Under the pieces are notes generated by a model. It saw only the letters and a list, made by a program, of their open reading frames with translations. It did not search any database and had not been told where the DNA came from. A stretch of DNA of 64,000 bases from Mesostigma viride (lineage: Eukaryota > Streptophyta > Mesostigmatophyceae > Mesostigmatales > Mesostigmataceae): positions 234,151-298,150 of the forward strand of contig RPFO01000176.1 in NCBI GenBank assembly GCA_009746045.1, read 5' to 3'. Below, in pieces: positions 22,482 through 34,412 of this stretch (the stretch's first letter is position 1; each line of letters opens with the position of its first letter). The position numbers were made by a program, and so were the translations under genes.

Positions 22482-23132
22482 ATGACAATCGCCACTTCTC
22501 TGTGGCCATAATTTTTTACGAAAGCAATTTGCATGGCTTGTCCTAGAGGGCTTTGGAACTAGGAGTAGCAGCAGGCTGAACTGAATGTATTTTGCAGGCA
22601 TTTACAACCGCAAGCGTGGCGGTTATCAAGGCATGGCTGTCCTGTTGGCCGAGGGGGAGCAAACATAGCCAAGGCATAGTTTCTCATCGAAGTAGTTTCT
22701 TTCACTTGACCACCCACCCACCTGTTTCATCTTGTTAAGTGGGGGGTTGCACTGCATGCTAAATATTATCTATTCGGTTCCACCTTGCCACTTATGTTTA
22801 CTGGCTGGCCCAGTACACCAATCGTTTCGAGAAAAGGCTGGCCCAGTGCACTAATTGTTTGGATAAAGGCAAATAAATCTTGGGGGTAAACATGTAAAGG
22901 TGATGATAATGTTGACTGGTCCTACGCGACAACTCGCACTTGTGCTGAGCAACCCTGTCTACTGGGAGATGTTATTCTAATAAGAGTGCCTGATTATTTC
23001 ATAATTGAAAGTGGAAAAACATAGCAAGCATGACAACGTTTAATACAGAGAAAGGCTGGCCGCTAATACCAGCCGATAGCTGGCCTGCTAGCTCGACAAG
23101 GAGCCGGACAAACGTCGGGCAGTCCACCAGCT
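22482..23132 (+). repeat. Segmental duplication lacking the LRR exon
   Basis: It matches 5655-6290 upstream of LRR exon 1, including 'agctggcctgctagct' and 'cggacaaacgtcgggcagtc' (close variant there). Homology ends near 23132, and no LRR exon follows. Confidence 0.75.
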
Positions 23133-23929
23133 GGACGACGCAACGTGGCTTCAAATGGCTGCGTCCATGCATTCACTACCTCACTTGGGAGTTGTGCACA
23201 CATGCCCACAATGTTTATTCCAGCCTGACTTATTTCTAGCTTGATTTATTTACTCCGTGCTGGGAACTGAGTAGCTTTGATATAGTTGACATGGGCTTGA
23301 AGAGTAGAACCGCATTCATGTGCCATGCTTGGGCATGGTCGAGTCATACCATCGACTATGGGTATAGTAGCACCACGTGTTTGTGTATATGTGACAAGTG
23401 GTGCATGTCCTAGAGTGACATGCGGTTCATGTCCTAGAGTGGCAAGTGTACATGTCTTAGAGTGACCTGTGGTGTACTGCACCTAGGTACAAGTGTTCGC
23501 TCAGCATTTTGACATGTCATGGTACCACGTGCGGACATGTCTCGCCTTCCCAGGCGAACATGTGCATGTCTCATACGAAGACAAGTGTTGATGGCTCATT
23601 GTGACGCATATGAATGTGCTCATTGCATGCCAGATGTCTCTATTACAAGATAGCTATGTGTCACTTTAGTATTTTACAGGATAGGTGTCTTTACTGGATT
23701 AGAGTTTAGACACATCCAAGCCCTACACTTGACAAGCCCGCATGTCATGCCCTGAGGTCCTTTCTTCTAGAAGGGTTCCATTCTAGCCTATCAGAGTGTT
23801 GTGGCCTTATCGCCATCCTAGCCATGGTTTTTATGTTGTAAATAAAAACCATGAGGCCTTTGTAAAAAAAAAACTCTTTAACTTAATGACCTCTCATCAT
23901 GCACATATCCATACAAGCCTAGCCTAGCC

Positions 23930-24502
23930 TGGAGATGGAAGGGTAGCCGCTATAGCTAGGTTATTGGGTTCGCATGGACAAACCTTTTGAGGCCGACGCG
24001 GCGTGATCCGGATCGGCAGTGGCAAGAAGAGTTGGCCAGTTTCCTGGCCATGTGGCAGGAGCTACGTTGAGATATAAAACTGCCACGGTCTAGGTTTCGT
24101 TGTTAATGTTGAGTTGATTAATAATCTAGATCGAAGACTTTATTCTCAAGCAATATGTGACCTAAGAGCCCTGGCGATCTTACGTAAGCCGCTGGCAATT
24201 AGAACGCCACATTGCGTCATTTGTTCAGACGCAAAAATTGTGTCAGAAGAAAAAAGTGCCATTCGGGCCAAGGTCGCGTGACACGCAAAAAAGACAAAAG
24301 CAAACCCACCTAGCTAAGGTCGGCCTCTTTTCTTTTCCCGCCCACACTCCCTGCGTTTTTGTAAGGGGGAAGGCTACCCTGTTGACAAGCAATAAGTGTT
24401 CTCATGAGCATCAGCTGCCGGGATGTGGCCTCCCTTTTGTATGTGCTCAACTCATTGTTATAATAAAGACTTAAAGAGACTGGTTACCCTGGAGTTCCAC
24501 GG
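23930..24502 (+). mobile_element. Family D short element, copy 1
   Basis: It starts near 'gagatggaagggtagccgct' and ends 'ggttaccctggagttccacgg'. It shares its whole length with 42672-43249 and, reversed, with 28443-29006. The 5' terminus proper is missing here. It is non-coding; its larger relative at 29017-31991 contains YR-element coding remains. Confidence 0.75.
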
Positions 24503-24936
24503 TTTAGAATTTATTTTTATCTTTTTTTATAGTAGTAGCAGTATAAAGGCGTGGATGGACCGTAACCCTTGCCCTTTCCTCTTGCGATCGGGTCAGGCAC
24601 CAATTTCTTGACGTATTGCATGAGGTCAAAAGTTCTACACACCATGGTCCGATAGTAGCCATGGCCATGCATGTTCCCTCGCCATCGGGTCTGGCCACAT
24701 GCTCACCATCATGACGACAACGCACACTGTGGCTTGCAACTGTGCCACTCGTGTTGGCTACCCACAAAACAGTAACTTAACAACTACCTTCAGAATCCTA
24801 CAGTCAAGCCATCTTGCTATCGACTTAGCTAACAGTACTGCTAGCAAACTATATTCCAATGCATCATGTTTGGTGCATCTGGTATGTCGTGGCAGACGCA
24901 ATATCAAACACAAAATATTCTGCCGAGGATGGTACT

Positions 24937-24962
24937 GTTAATTAATTAATTAATTAATTAAA
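24937..24962. repeat. (TTAA)n microsatellite
   Basis: A short run of TTAA repeats. A similar run is at about 19004-19022. Confidence 0.9.
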
Positions 24963-25374
24963 CTCGTGCTCCCGTTGGGGAGTCACGGAGCACCGAAGTG
25001 CTTTTAATGCCTGTGTGTGCACAACAGGAGAAAGGGCAGAGACCCCCAGTCTCCTTCATGCCAAAGGCATGCCACAGCTGCATTCGGGCACGTTAGCTAA
25101 ACGGTCACGCTAACAATCCGGCAATCTGTGGGTGCAACAAGACCCATGTGAGCATGGCATAACAAGGAGCGTGGGCGAGTAAACTGATCATAGCCAAGAC
25201 GTAGCATGGCTGTACAACAAGGACTAAGCTAAGGCTACATGGCTGGTTGTGTACTGTGCGTTAGCGGTGCACGTGACTAGGTATGTTGGCGCGGCTAGGC
25301 AAACGTTCTAAGCATGGCTGCCATGGCGGCAGTGACTACCAATGGATACAAGCTAGGGCTATTAGCTAGTCTAG

Positions 25375-25637
25375 CCCGCGGGGGGCGTCCACATCTTGTG
25401 GTTGATCATCAGGTCCCCGCCCCTCTAGTACACCTTGGGCTTCTGGGGGTCCTGTTTGTGGCGGAGGTACTCCGGCCACAGGTCGCGTCGCTGCTGCTGC
25501 TGAGCGGGGGTCAGGTCGTCGTCCAGCGTCCAGGTGAGGTCGTGCAACCGCTTGCGACGAGAGAGGAACCGCTGCTTGTCCTCACGGGAGGGGAAGGTGA
25601 GCAGAACTGGTGCACAAAATGGTACTGTTAGCACCAC
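25375..25637 (-). pseudogene. LINE (L1-like) ORF1 C-terminal-domain remnant
   Basis: The reverse frame reads 'PVLLTFPSREDKQRFLSRR', then 'LDDDLTPAQQQQRRDLWPEY', then 'KVY', a stop, and 'RGGDLMINHKMW'. This is the pattern of the nucleic-acid-binding C-terminal domain of L1-type ORF1 proteins: F/R-rich strand, D-D-L-T-P turn, basic helix, final strand with a G-x-L-x-x-N turn. One in-frame TAG lies where an aromatic residue is expected. No ORF2 follows. The assignment rests on motif memory only. Confidence 0.5.
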
Positions 25638-26806
25638 CTAGGCACCTAAAGTACGCAAAGTAATTTGCGAAACGCGGTAACTTCGGCACCGTGTAACTGC
25701 TATACTGCACTATCTTCAGTGCTATAAATAATTCCGGAAAGCTGACCGCAAGCCGTAGCTCGGCTGTTTTTTCATTTGCCATAAATATAGCAGGCGGGTG
25801 CGATTATCGATGTCGCAACCCTGACATCTCCTTTTGCGACGTGATGGCCAAGTAAGAAAGACGTAAAAGGTCAGTTGGGCACACAGGGTAAAATTTACCC
25901 TTGACACGGGTAACCACCCTAGGTGGACCACGGTCTCACAATGAAACCCAATCGCCTTGATTCCAGGCGCCAATCCCAGCTTCACAACTGCAACCATCAT
26001 GGTGGTGCACCCGGGCTGTTCGGCTGGTTCATCAAACGAAGACAACCATGAGCGTGGCAAGTGAAGAACTTAACGAACAAGGACCTGCATGGCCAAGGCA
26101 CGGTCCTTTTTAGCTATGTCCTAATGTGCTGATGACGCAAGCAAAGTCCCTAGGCCTGTCAAACCTGGTTACATGCGCCGAACTATGTGCGCATTTCCCA
26201 GCAATACAGCAAAGCATATCCGCTGCTAATCCTACCTGCTTGTAACAACACATGTCATGCCTTGGCTCGCTCATGCTATAAGCGCATCAATCAAATATGT
26301 GCTGCTGCAGCAGCAGCAGCAGTACGATAACTACGACACACCATCAGGAACATGATTGACTGCGCCAAATGCCTACCCTAGAGTGGACGACCAATAAGAG
26401 TGTACGACCAACAAATTATTCCAGCCGCCAGCGCGGTACTTGGGCCCTTGCATACATACGGCACAGCGCGACCACGCTGGCGGACTCCAGCATGTGCCTG
26501 GTGCCGCAAGACCAAAAGTTGTCATTGCAAATATTTTCTTCACTCTCACAGTACACGCAAAAGTGGGAGCACACTGCGTGGGTGGGGACATAAATATTCG
26601 GGCGGGTTACGAATGGGTTTCACAGTTCATATGCACGATGATCGTTTGCCTTGCAGGATGTAAATCTTAACCCCTTAAGGTTAATAGCCATAATTGGGTA
26701 CTAACTGTTGGAGGTATTGCCTGTTTCTGGATCAAGTTGATGTTAACCCATACCTTTGTTGCCACTCACGCTGTCACATGGAATGCCTTGAGTTTCCTGC
26801 CCACAG

Positions 26807-26878
26807 TCTCCTGGCTCATAACCAGCTGAGCGGCACCATCCCACATGAGCTGGGGTCTTTGGTCTCCGTCCGAATGTT
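26807..26878 (+). CDS. LRR exon 5: single 24-residue leucine-rich repeat
   Basis: This 72-nt phase 2-2 exon lies between 'tgcccacag' and 'gtaagc'. It reads 'LLAHNQLSGTIPHELGS' then 'LVSVRM'. Variable positions relative to exon 1 are L for V, AH for DR, and RM for QY; the scaffold is unchanged. Downstream (26879-27175) is the same intron block as after exons 1 and 4, with 'gtgggtagccctactcac'. Confidence 0.8.
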
Positions 26879-27261
26879 GTAAGCCTCCTTGAGCATTCCT
26901 CTTGTCTCCCCCGTGCATCTGCGCCAAGCACACGCGAGCACAGATATCGCGAGAAGCCTTGTGATACACTCTCCTGCTGCATGGGTGACCCACAGCGGCT
27001 GAGGCAAAGGACATGGCGTACTGCGTGGCCCTCTGGCATGTCAGTTCAGTAACTTGTTTAGCGACCCAGCGCTTGTTCTGTTATACAAGTCAGCCATTGT
27101 TTAGCTGTGCTACTAATATCTGTCGCAATGTGACCTAGGCTAGAATTGCTTTGTGGCGTACCGTGGGTAGCCCTACTCACGTTCGCCCCCGTGGGGTAGA
27201 TTTGATTGGGGTTCCAGATTGTTTTTTCGGCTATTTCAGATGTCTTGTCGCAAAGTAATCG

Positions 27262-27745
27262 GAGTTCTTTGAAAATAGATTAGCATTGTGGTACAAGAGA
27301 GACCGCTGCAGACGGCTGGGACAGCCGCCGGTTTTATGTCCCACCGGCCCCGTGGATGGCAGGCATTAGACAAGCCATAAATTCAATATGGGAACCTGTG
27401 GGGCTGGCTGCCCTCGGTCTGGCCGCGCGCGTCAAGCTTTTAGGTTCTAGTACAGAAAGTACGACATTGCTGAGAATCCAGCGTCACGTGACAGTCGCCA
27501 AGTGTCCGCGGTCATGTTTGGTGATGAAAACATTTTTTGTGGCAAGCCCTAGTGGGCTCTGGAACTGGGAGTGGGAGTAGTTAAAGTCACAGCTATTTGT
27601 ATTTCATGGGGAATAGTGACGCAAGTGCGACGTTACACAGAAATTGAATGACAGTTGTCAACGGCTGTCCTGCTTGGCAAATGGGAGTATAGCCGACCGT
27701 AGTTTGTCATCTAGGTCGTTTCTTTCACCAAAACCGGCAGAGTAC
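27262..27745 (+). mobile_element. Family C element
   Basis: It starts 'AATCGGAGTTCTTTGAAAA' and continues 'gtggtacaagagagacc'. It contains 'gtgggctctggaact' and ends near the 'catctaggtcgtttctttca' block. It follows the intron block of LRR exon 5 directly. Confidence 0.7.
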
Positions 27746-28442
27746 TCGGCAGGGTAGTTCCTTGCTGAGCTGTAACGAGTCAGCGATTGCTATCACTGTC
27801 ATAGAGTCTCAGCGAGCCGGCTGGGGGTGGCAGAGCCATGTACCTGGAGAAGCTGGCCCCCCGGGGTCTAGTAGAAAGCTGCTGAGGCTTCCATCTTAGA
27901 ATTGACTTCTATAATGAATTCCCAATGGTTATCACCGTGCGTAGTTGGGTGTCTCGCCAAGCACTGTGGCAGGCACCCATCTTGTCTTCTCAGTGCGCCC
28001 AGTCCCGCCAGATCTGCACTAAGCTGTGCTCACGACGGTAATCGCCCTGCGAGAAGGGGCGATTCAACGGCGTCGCCCAGCCGTGCATGAAAGGTGGCCC
28101 TTGCGAGGGTTACTATACTGGAGGCACACTCGCCGCATTTTGGCGTTGCGACAGGTCGCACTCACCACCTTGCCACTAAGTTAATTCAATAGGGGAACCT
28201 GTGGGCCACCCAGTTATGACGGCCCAGTCCGCTTCTTGTTTCTTTCATGACTGGTAAATCTCGGGAGTCGTTAAGTAATGCAAAACGCGTTGCTTTTGCC
28301 ACTTGCGCAGGTGGAAAAAATACTGCGTTTTGCGTTACTTTACTAAAACGAGGCCGCGTGGGGAATGTTTTCATTCCATACTGGGCAATTTCCGTACTTG
28401 GCCTCCGCCGTAAATTCCTTATATGACCAGTCCCGTGGAACT

Positions 28443-29006
28443 CCAGGGTAACAAGACTCTATATAAACAATTAGTGGAGCACATACAAAAAGCAGGCCAC
28501 ATCCCGGCAGCCGATGGGAACACTTATTGCATGTCAAAAGGCTAGCCTTACCCCCCAAAATGCAGGGAGGGTGGGCGGGAAAAGAAAAGAGGCCGACCTT
28601 AGCTAGGTGGGTTTGTTTTTGTCTTTTTTGCGTGTCGCGTGGCCTTGCCTGGGACGGCATTTTTTTCGTCTGATGCAATATTTGCGTCTGAACAAATGAC
28701 GCAAATTGGCGTTCTAAGTGCCGGCGACGTACGCAAGTTTGCCGGGGCTCTTAGGTCACATATTGCGTGAAAGAAAAGTCCTGGTCTAGGCTATCACTTC
28801 AATAACAAAGAAACCCGAGACAGTGGCAGGTTTATATCTCAACTTAGCTCCTGCCACCTGGCCAGGAAACTGGCCAAATCTTTTGCCACTGCCCATCTGG
28901 ATCAGGCCGCACCGGCCTCAGAAGGTATGTCTCGTGATCCTTATAACCTAACTGTAGCGGCTACCCTTCCATCTCACTCTAAAGAAACTAGGTTCAGAGA
29001 ACCACG
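28443..29006 (-). mobile_element. Family D short element, copy 2
   Basis: Read on the reverse strand it runs from 'CGTGGTTCTCTGAACC' to 'GGAGTTCCACGG'. Read on the + strand the ends are 'CCGTGGAACTCC' and 'GAGAACCACG', giving a very short terminal symmetry (CCGTGG/CCACG). It is separated by 10 bp from the next D element. It is non-coding. Confidence 0.8.
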
Positions 29007-29149
29007 ATTCTATTAACCGTGGAACTCCAGGGTAACCAGACTCTTTCTTAAATCAATGAGTGGAGCACATACAAAAGGCAGGCCACATCCCGGCCGCCGA
29101 TGCTCATGGGAACACTTATTGCTTGTCTAAACGCTAGCCTTACTCTTAC

Positions 29150-29750
29150 ATCCCTCTCTGGTGATCCATGTCAGGGGCAAAGAACCGATCGTAAGTAGAA
29201 CGAACAACCAAACTAGTCGTGGCGCAGTTTCAAAATAGCCCGCCATGCCCGGGGGGGGCAGGCGGCCATGGCCCCAAGAAGAACCTCGGGAAGCTCTACC
29301 TCCAAGCTGCGGTGCAAACCCACATAATGGGCAACCATCGAGCTGCTGAGCCAGCGCCTGAATTGCGGGTAGGTGAAAGGGAACACATGCTCCCAAGCGT
29401 GCTTGCCCGCGATGCAGTGCCGGAGGATGGTTTCTGACATCACGTCTTCGACCACCACCGCCTGAGTGTTGCCCTTAGAGGTCTTGGAAGACTTCAAGCA
29501 GGGCGCCCTGCTGAGCCGGCCCAAGCCGCACGTCAGACTGGAGGCGCACATGGCAGATGCGGAGATTCAACGCCTCCGAAATGCACAGGTAGTGGCGGAA
29601 CACAATGACCACCAGCAGGCTCGCAAGGCGCTGACCTTGCATTACCATCCTGCTGGCAACGGCAAACGTCGCCTCCAATGGAATGGGAGGGGGAGCGGGA
29701 GGTGGCACAAGTGTTTTCCAAACAGCGAGGATGCCACGTGCCAAGTCCAC
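29150..29750 (-). pseudogene. Tyrosine recombinase catalytic-domain remnant
   Basis: It continues the frame at 29642-30613 after a shift. 'IPLEATFAVASRMV' is followed by 'VFRHYLCISEALNLRICHV' (about 29570-29640), the Arg I box with Cys in place of Arg. 'VFPFTYPQFRRWL' follows in another frame at about 29340-29380, typical of the segment before HxxR. A convincing HxxR and Tyr box is not seen. Inactive. Confidence 0.6.
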
Positions 29751-30613
29751 CGCTTCACCTTACCCGGGTAGTGAAGTTGCAACCCCATCAAGGCATTCAC
29801 ACACATCTGGCGGCTGTATTCCCGAAACTGAGCCCAGGCAAAATATGCACAAAATGTCTCCTCAAGGGCGTCAGCACGCGATGACAACCTGTCCGCCCGG
29901 CCGCCAGCCTCCCACCATGTCAGTAGAGAATCAAGGCCACGACGGTAGGCCAGCAAGGTAGCCGGCTTTACTTTCCCCTCTAGCAATGGAAGGTAGCTAA
30001 CAGTTGCAGGGGTCCCCGGGTTAGGATGGATGCCTTCCGCGGTCAGGTCGCGCACCCAGCCTGCCAAGAAAGCCACCATGGATTGGTGGCGGGCTGGTTG
30101 AAGAGCGTTCGGCGTCCACACCCACTGGGAACGGCTCCCAGAGGCCAGGGTAAGCGCGCACAAGCGGTGGCACTGCTTGTTTAGCTTGTAGGATGATGAC
30201 CGCCCCTTAGCCAAGCATCCCAATGCCGCGGTGGAATGCACCAACCTCCCCACCCGCTTGCCTCCGTTTGCCAGGCTGCGTGCACTCCTCTCCACGCTCG
30301 TCACTGCGGCCCACACCTCCTTCTCGTTGATGTGCATCCCCGGATCCCGCCAACGACTCTTGACCCCAACCTTCAATTGCTGGCTAGTGATTGCTTGCTG
30401 CGCCCTTGCGCTGAGCGGCCTAGGGCCTGCATAGGCCACCTCGGTCGCTATGAGCAAAGTCAGGTACCCACGCACCTCACGTGCACACGCCAGCTCCATC
30501 ACATCGCCTGGCTCCATCGTAGCGTAGACGACACCTTGCCCGTCGGTCGACGCGTCAGATGCGACAACCTCGCGTGCCAAGGGTGCCCTTGGGTCAACCC
30601 TTAGCATAGCCAA
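29642..30613 (-). pseudogene. DIRS-like RNase H fused to recombinase core-binding domain
   Basis: A 323-codon open frame. Residues 16-27 (VVASDASTDGQG) are the first RNase H strand with catalytic Asp20. 'HINEKEVWAAV' places the catalytic Glu at 99. The third acidic site is His126 ('VHSTAALG', Asp in the 39- and 54-kb copies). 'SSSYKLNKQ' and 'WVWTPNA' continue the fold, but the usual final 'HNPAD' is replaced. Residues about 225-290 ('TLLAYRRGLDSLLTWW') look like the helical DNA-binding domain of a tyrosine recombinase. RNase H followed by recombinase on one strand is the DIRS order. Reverse transcriptase is missing; the frame is open but probably inactive. Confidence 0.7.
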
Positions 30614-32003
30614 GGCCAGGGCACACTCTTAACTCCTCCCTCACCCTGGTCCACAGCACCCGCGACCGCTGCCCCCACCCTTGCAGGCTGATGAACATGA
30701 AACATTCCTGCCAGATGGATAGGCAGCAGGATCTTGGGGGGTCCACCCACAGCAGGTTGCCCAGTTTCTTGTTGATGATGAACCATAGCTCACCCACCCC
30801 CTTGGCTACTCCAAAGCAGCCATCCACCCACTTAAGCCGCCTCTCCCCAAACTTTGCCATGCCGACGCCTGCTGCCCAGCTCATGAGCTTGCCCTATTCA
30901 GCCATGGAGCAGCCCCGCCTGGGCTTGGGCACATTCCAATACCTTGCGCTTGCCGCAACCGCGGGCTTGATGCTGTTTTCTTCGCTGGCATAAATCTCCC
31001 GTCAGCTCGGCCGCATATCCAACAGGTGGAGCAGCTGCGCCTTCCCCGCCACCTCCGCCTTTGGCAGACCCACCGCGTCTGCGCGCAGTTGTTCGTATTT
31101 ATTCTGCTTCCCATGTATTGCATCAGCACCTTCCTGCACCTGGCCTGTCGCAACGCCACCTACGCAGCGACTGGGCCAGGTGTAGTGCCTCTTGACCCTC
31201 GCAAGGGCCTCCTCCCTCCCCTTAGAGCACGCCCCTGAAGGGTTAGGAGGAGGGTCTGCGCCCCCCCCCCCCCCAGTCAAATTGTCAACATATCACCTTG
31301 AATTGCAAAATGGTCATTAACATTGCATTGGCCATGGACACCCTTTTCAAGGAGTTGGGTTCAGCAGCCGGGGAACTTGTGGGCATGGAGTACCTAATGA
31401 GGGTGGTGGAGGCGCAAGGGTAAGGGGGTTGGGTGGAAGGTGGGAAGCCACCTCCTGCCCCTAGGGGAGGAGGCTGCACTGTCAACCACCCCCGCTGTCA
31501 AGGCAGCCCTGCAAACTGCGATCCGCTTGGACAAGCTCAACAAGACCCAACAAATAGGGAAATAGAATCCCAGCGGGACCGCTCCCTTTTCCCACTGCCA
31601 TGTATACCCACTTAGGCCAGCGTACACCGCGTGGGGCAGGGTGAGATCGGCACGCCGGCGACTGCGTGCCACGAGCCGCCACTGCCAGTACGTTCTAATT
31701 CCCGGCAGCTCGTGTAACTTTACCGGGGCTCTTAGGTCACGTATTGCTTGAGTGAAAGAATCTAGATCTAGTTAATCACTACGTCATGAGCAAAGAAACC
31801 TAGACAATGGCAGGCTTATATCTCAATGTAGCTCCTGCCACCTGACCAGAAAACTGGCCAAATCTTGTGCCTCTGCCGATCCGGATCAGGCCGCGTCGGC
31901 CTTAAAAGGTATGTCACGTGAACCCTATAACCTAGCTATAGCGGCTACCCTTCCATCTCACTATAAAGAAACTATGTTCAGAGGACCACGGTTGTCTACG
32001 CAG

Positions 32004-32301
32004 GAAGTGTAACACGGCACCCCAGCGTGCACATAGTCTTAGTTAAGTGGAGTTTAACGCATTACTTATTTGATTAATAGGAAGTGTAATACGGCACCCC
32101 AGCGTGCACATAGTCTTAGTTAAGTGGTGTGAAACGCATTACTTATTTAATTAATAGGAAGTGTAACACGGCACCCCAGCGTGCACATAGTCTTAGTTAA
32201 GTGGTGTGAAACGCATTTCTTATTTAATTAATAGGAAGTGTAACACGGCACCCCAGCGTGCACATAGTCTTAGTTAAGTGGTGTGAAACGCATTACTTAT
32301 T
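32004..32301 (+). repeat. 77-bp tandem repeat, 3.9 copies
   Basis: Units start at 32004, 32081, 32158 and 32235, exactly 77 bp apart, each 'gaagtgtaacacggcacccc' and so on with few changes. Each unit carries 'agcgtgcacatagtc' and 'ttaagtgg'. The last unit stops at about 32301. It starts 12 bp after the end of the long D element. No function assigned. Confidence 0.95.
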
Positions 32302-32392
32302 GCCGCCTGCGCAAGTGAAAAAAGTAATGCGGATTGCATTAATTAACTGGGGTACCGGGGTGTAATCGGAATTCCTTGAAAATCTTTTAGTA

Positions 32393-33935
32393 TTTGTTGA
32401 CCTTTGCTCATTTTATATATGACGCGTGGACGGGCTCAAAGGGGACCGACCTGCCGTAGGTAGCGTAAGACTAGCGCTTGTCACGAGGGTACTGCACCGG
32501 CCGGCCCTTTTTGTGCCGAGGCTGAGTGTGGTTCCGAAGTGCTGGCCTAGGTAGCTTCTAACGTACGTCACTAGACCTTGTACCTGCGCCAGCCGCCAGG
32601 CGTGGCAACTGTGATGGGCTGTCAGTACACCGTGTACCTGCGCCAGCCGGCAGGCCTGCGTGGCGCAATGTGAATGCTAGTCAGTACTTAGAGTGGTGTA
32701 GGGGACGTAGGGAGGCCTCTTTTCAGCTTCGCAACTTTATCCCAGCATTGCTGGCAAGGTCAGCTGGCCGGTATGGCGGCTGCGCTGAATGTAAGACGAT
32801 GCTATCGGCCTCTCCGGGCGTCGAGAGGCCTAGAATAAGTTTCTTTGTGTTCGCCACCAACCATTACAGGCCACGTTAATGGTTGGTGGGTGGGGGGCTC
32901 TACGATTTGAGTAAAAGGGTGTGATTTCCGGCGCTGGGCCCACTGACGATTCCCCTCTAACCCTGGGTGCGGCAAGCAGCTTCCTGACACTGGGGAAGCT
33001 GCGGTTTAAGTCGGACAACGTCAGGGAAGGAGCCATGAAGGCCAGGGCCAGCGGCTACGGTGGAAAGAATCGCAGGTGGAGGCGAATCTGCCTTAAACGT
33101 GGAGGTGGCTAGCGCGGGGTGCCAGGGTAGCCCATAACTGCCAGGAGCCTGACAGCGGACCCGATCTTTCGGCCTGTGGCCAGACGGGAGTTTCGGGGAG
33201 GATGCGGGGCTGGAGCACATCTTGGTGGGAGGAGCGCGCTCTTCATAATTGCCCAGTTTTTCAGCAAAGAATGTCGCCGGGCGAGGCTGAGATTCTGGCT
33301 GTTTTATCGCCTTTGTTTTTATCCTGTATGATGCATTATAGGAAAGGCAATAAAGAGTTTGGTTCTGCTGTCGGGCGGGCATATCTATGCCATAAAAATT
33401 TCCTACAAAAGCACAAGCCCGGTCGGGGCTTTGGCTAAGCAGCTTCCAAGCCAACGCCTTGGTAGTGTAGAGGGCCTATCGCCACAATGGCTTCAATGCC
33501 GGGAAATCCCAGCCTCAGGGGTGGGGCTGGTGATGGGTCCTGGGCTTGTGAGAGACGGTGCGGGGGCGTAAGGCCGCCCCCTAACGGGTGGAACGACATG
33601 GGTGCCGCCCCGCGTCCGCCGGGAAACCGTAGCGGCCACACGGTGGCGGCAGTACAGCCGCGGCAGCGTGCAGGAGGGGGGCCATGGGCGAAAAGAAACT
33701 CGGCACCACGGTTGGCGACAGCCTTGGTGGCCAGGTGGGAGGTGTTGGGGCAACACCTTGTGTTCGAGTATGCTGGGCCCCCAGCATGGTGCTACAATTA
33801 CCAACTTGATAATGTCATATGTGCACTGAGTTTGAAGGTGTGGTATAAGCTGTCTGTATAAAGCCTAGCACACAAAAATGTAAAACAAATATTTCTCTTG
33901 GTGGGAAGGAACTCTAATGGACCAAAAACAAGAAA
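32393..33935 (-). mobile_element. Family E, full-length copy (reverse)
   Basis: It is an inverted copy of 49921-51489 with high similarity throughout. In element orientation it starts 'tttcttgtttttggtcc' and ends 'aaaatgagcaaaggtcaac'. Its GC-rich middle gives several 60-165 codon frames in all phases without domain signatures. It is probably non-autonomous. Confidence 0.8.
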
Positions 33936-33939
33936 TGTA

Positions 33940-34335
33940 TAGTTGGGTATAGTGGTATGAGAGAAACCACCAAAGGCAGCTGGGACAACTGCCGGCTGCA
34001 AGTCCAGCTGGCCTAGCGGGTGGCAGACGTTCGACCAGTCATGAATTGAATACTACTATCGGTACTAGGGGAAATTGTGGGCCGCCCGGCCTTGGTCAGG
34101 CTGCGCGACATCAGTTGTAGGCTCTAGTATGGAATGTACAACATTGACGCAAAATCTGGCGTCATATGCTAGTGACGTGACGTTCGCCACTTGTCAGTGA
34201 CCATATTTGGTGACGAAAGCAATTTTTGTGCCAAGCCCTGGTGGGCTCTGGAACCAGGAGTAGGAATAGGTTGAAACTATGGTATTTCGTAGGGGGATTG
34301 TGAAGCAAGAGTGACGGTTACACCGTATTGAATGA
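33940..34335 (+). mobile_element. Family C element
   Basis: It runs from 'agtggtatgagagaaacc' through 'gccacttgtcagtgacc' and 'gtgggctctggaacc'. It lies directly upstream of LRR exon 6, as the 17922 copy lies upstream of exon 4. The AATCGG terminus is missing, cut at the junction with element E. Confidence 0.65.
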
Positions 34336-34412
34336 TGCCACAGATGTCAAATTAGCCCTCTCCTTGTTGCCACTCGTGCTGTCGATTTGAATGCCTTGCT
34401 ATCTGTCCGCAG

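Larger units (their letters stand above)
29017..31991 (-). mobile_element. Long family D element containing YR retroelement remains
   Basis: The first 120 bp (29017-29137) and last 300 bp (31690-31991) match the ends of the short D elements. Between them a 157-bp stretch of short D is replaced by 2.55 kb with RNase H and tyrosine-recombinase coding remains on the same (-) strand. Either this is the decayed larger relative of which short D are deletion forms, or a YR element inserted into a D copy and deleted part of it. The first is favoured because the terminus of D also resembles those of other non-autonomous families here. Confidence 0.6.

Noticed and set aside
23246-23482. Tandem-like 'gtcctagagtgacatg' motifs as a possible CRISPR-like or regulatory array
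   Set aside because: Units are irregular in spacing and sequence, with no constant repeat or unique spacers; a weak degenerate repeat at most.
33487-33861. Open frames in the GC-rich middle of family E
   Set aside because: Frames of similar length occur in several phases and on both strands, they are not kept between the inverted copies, and no domain is seen.
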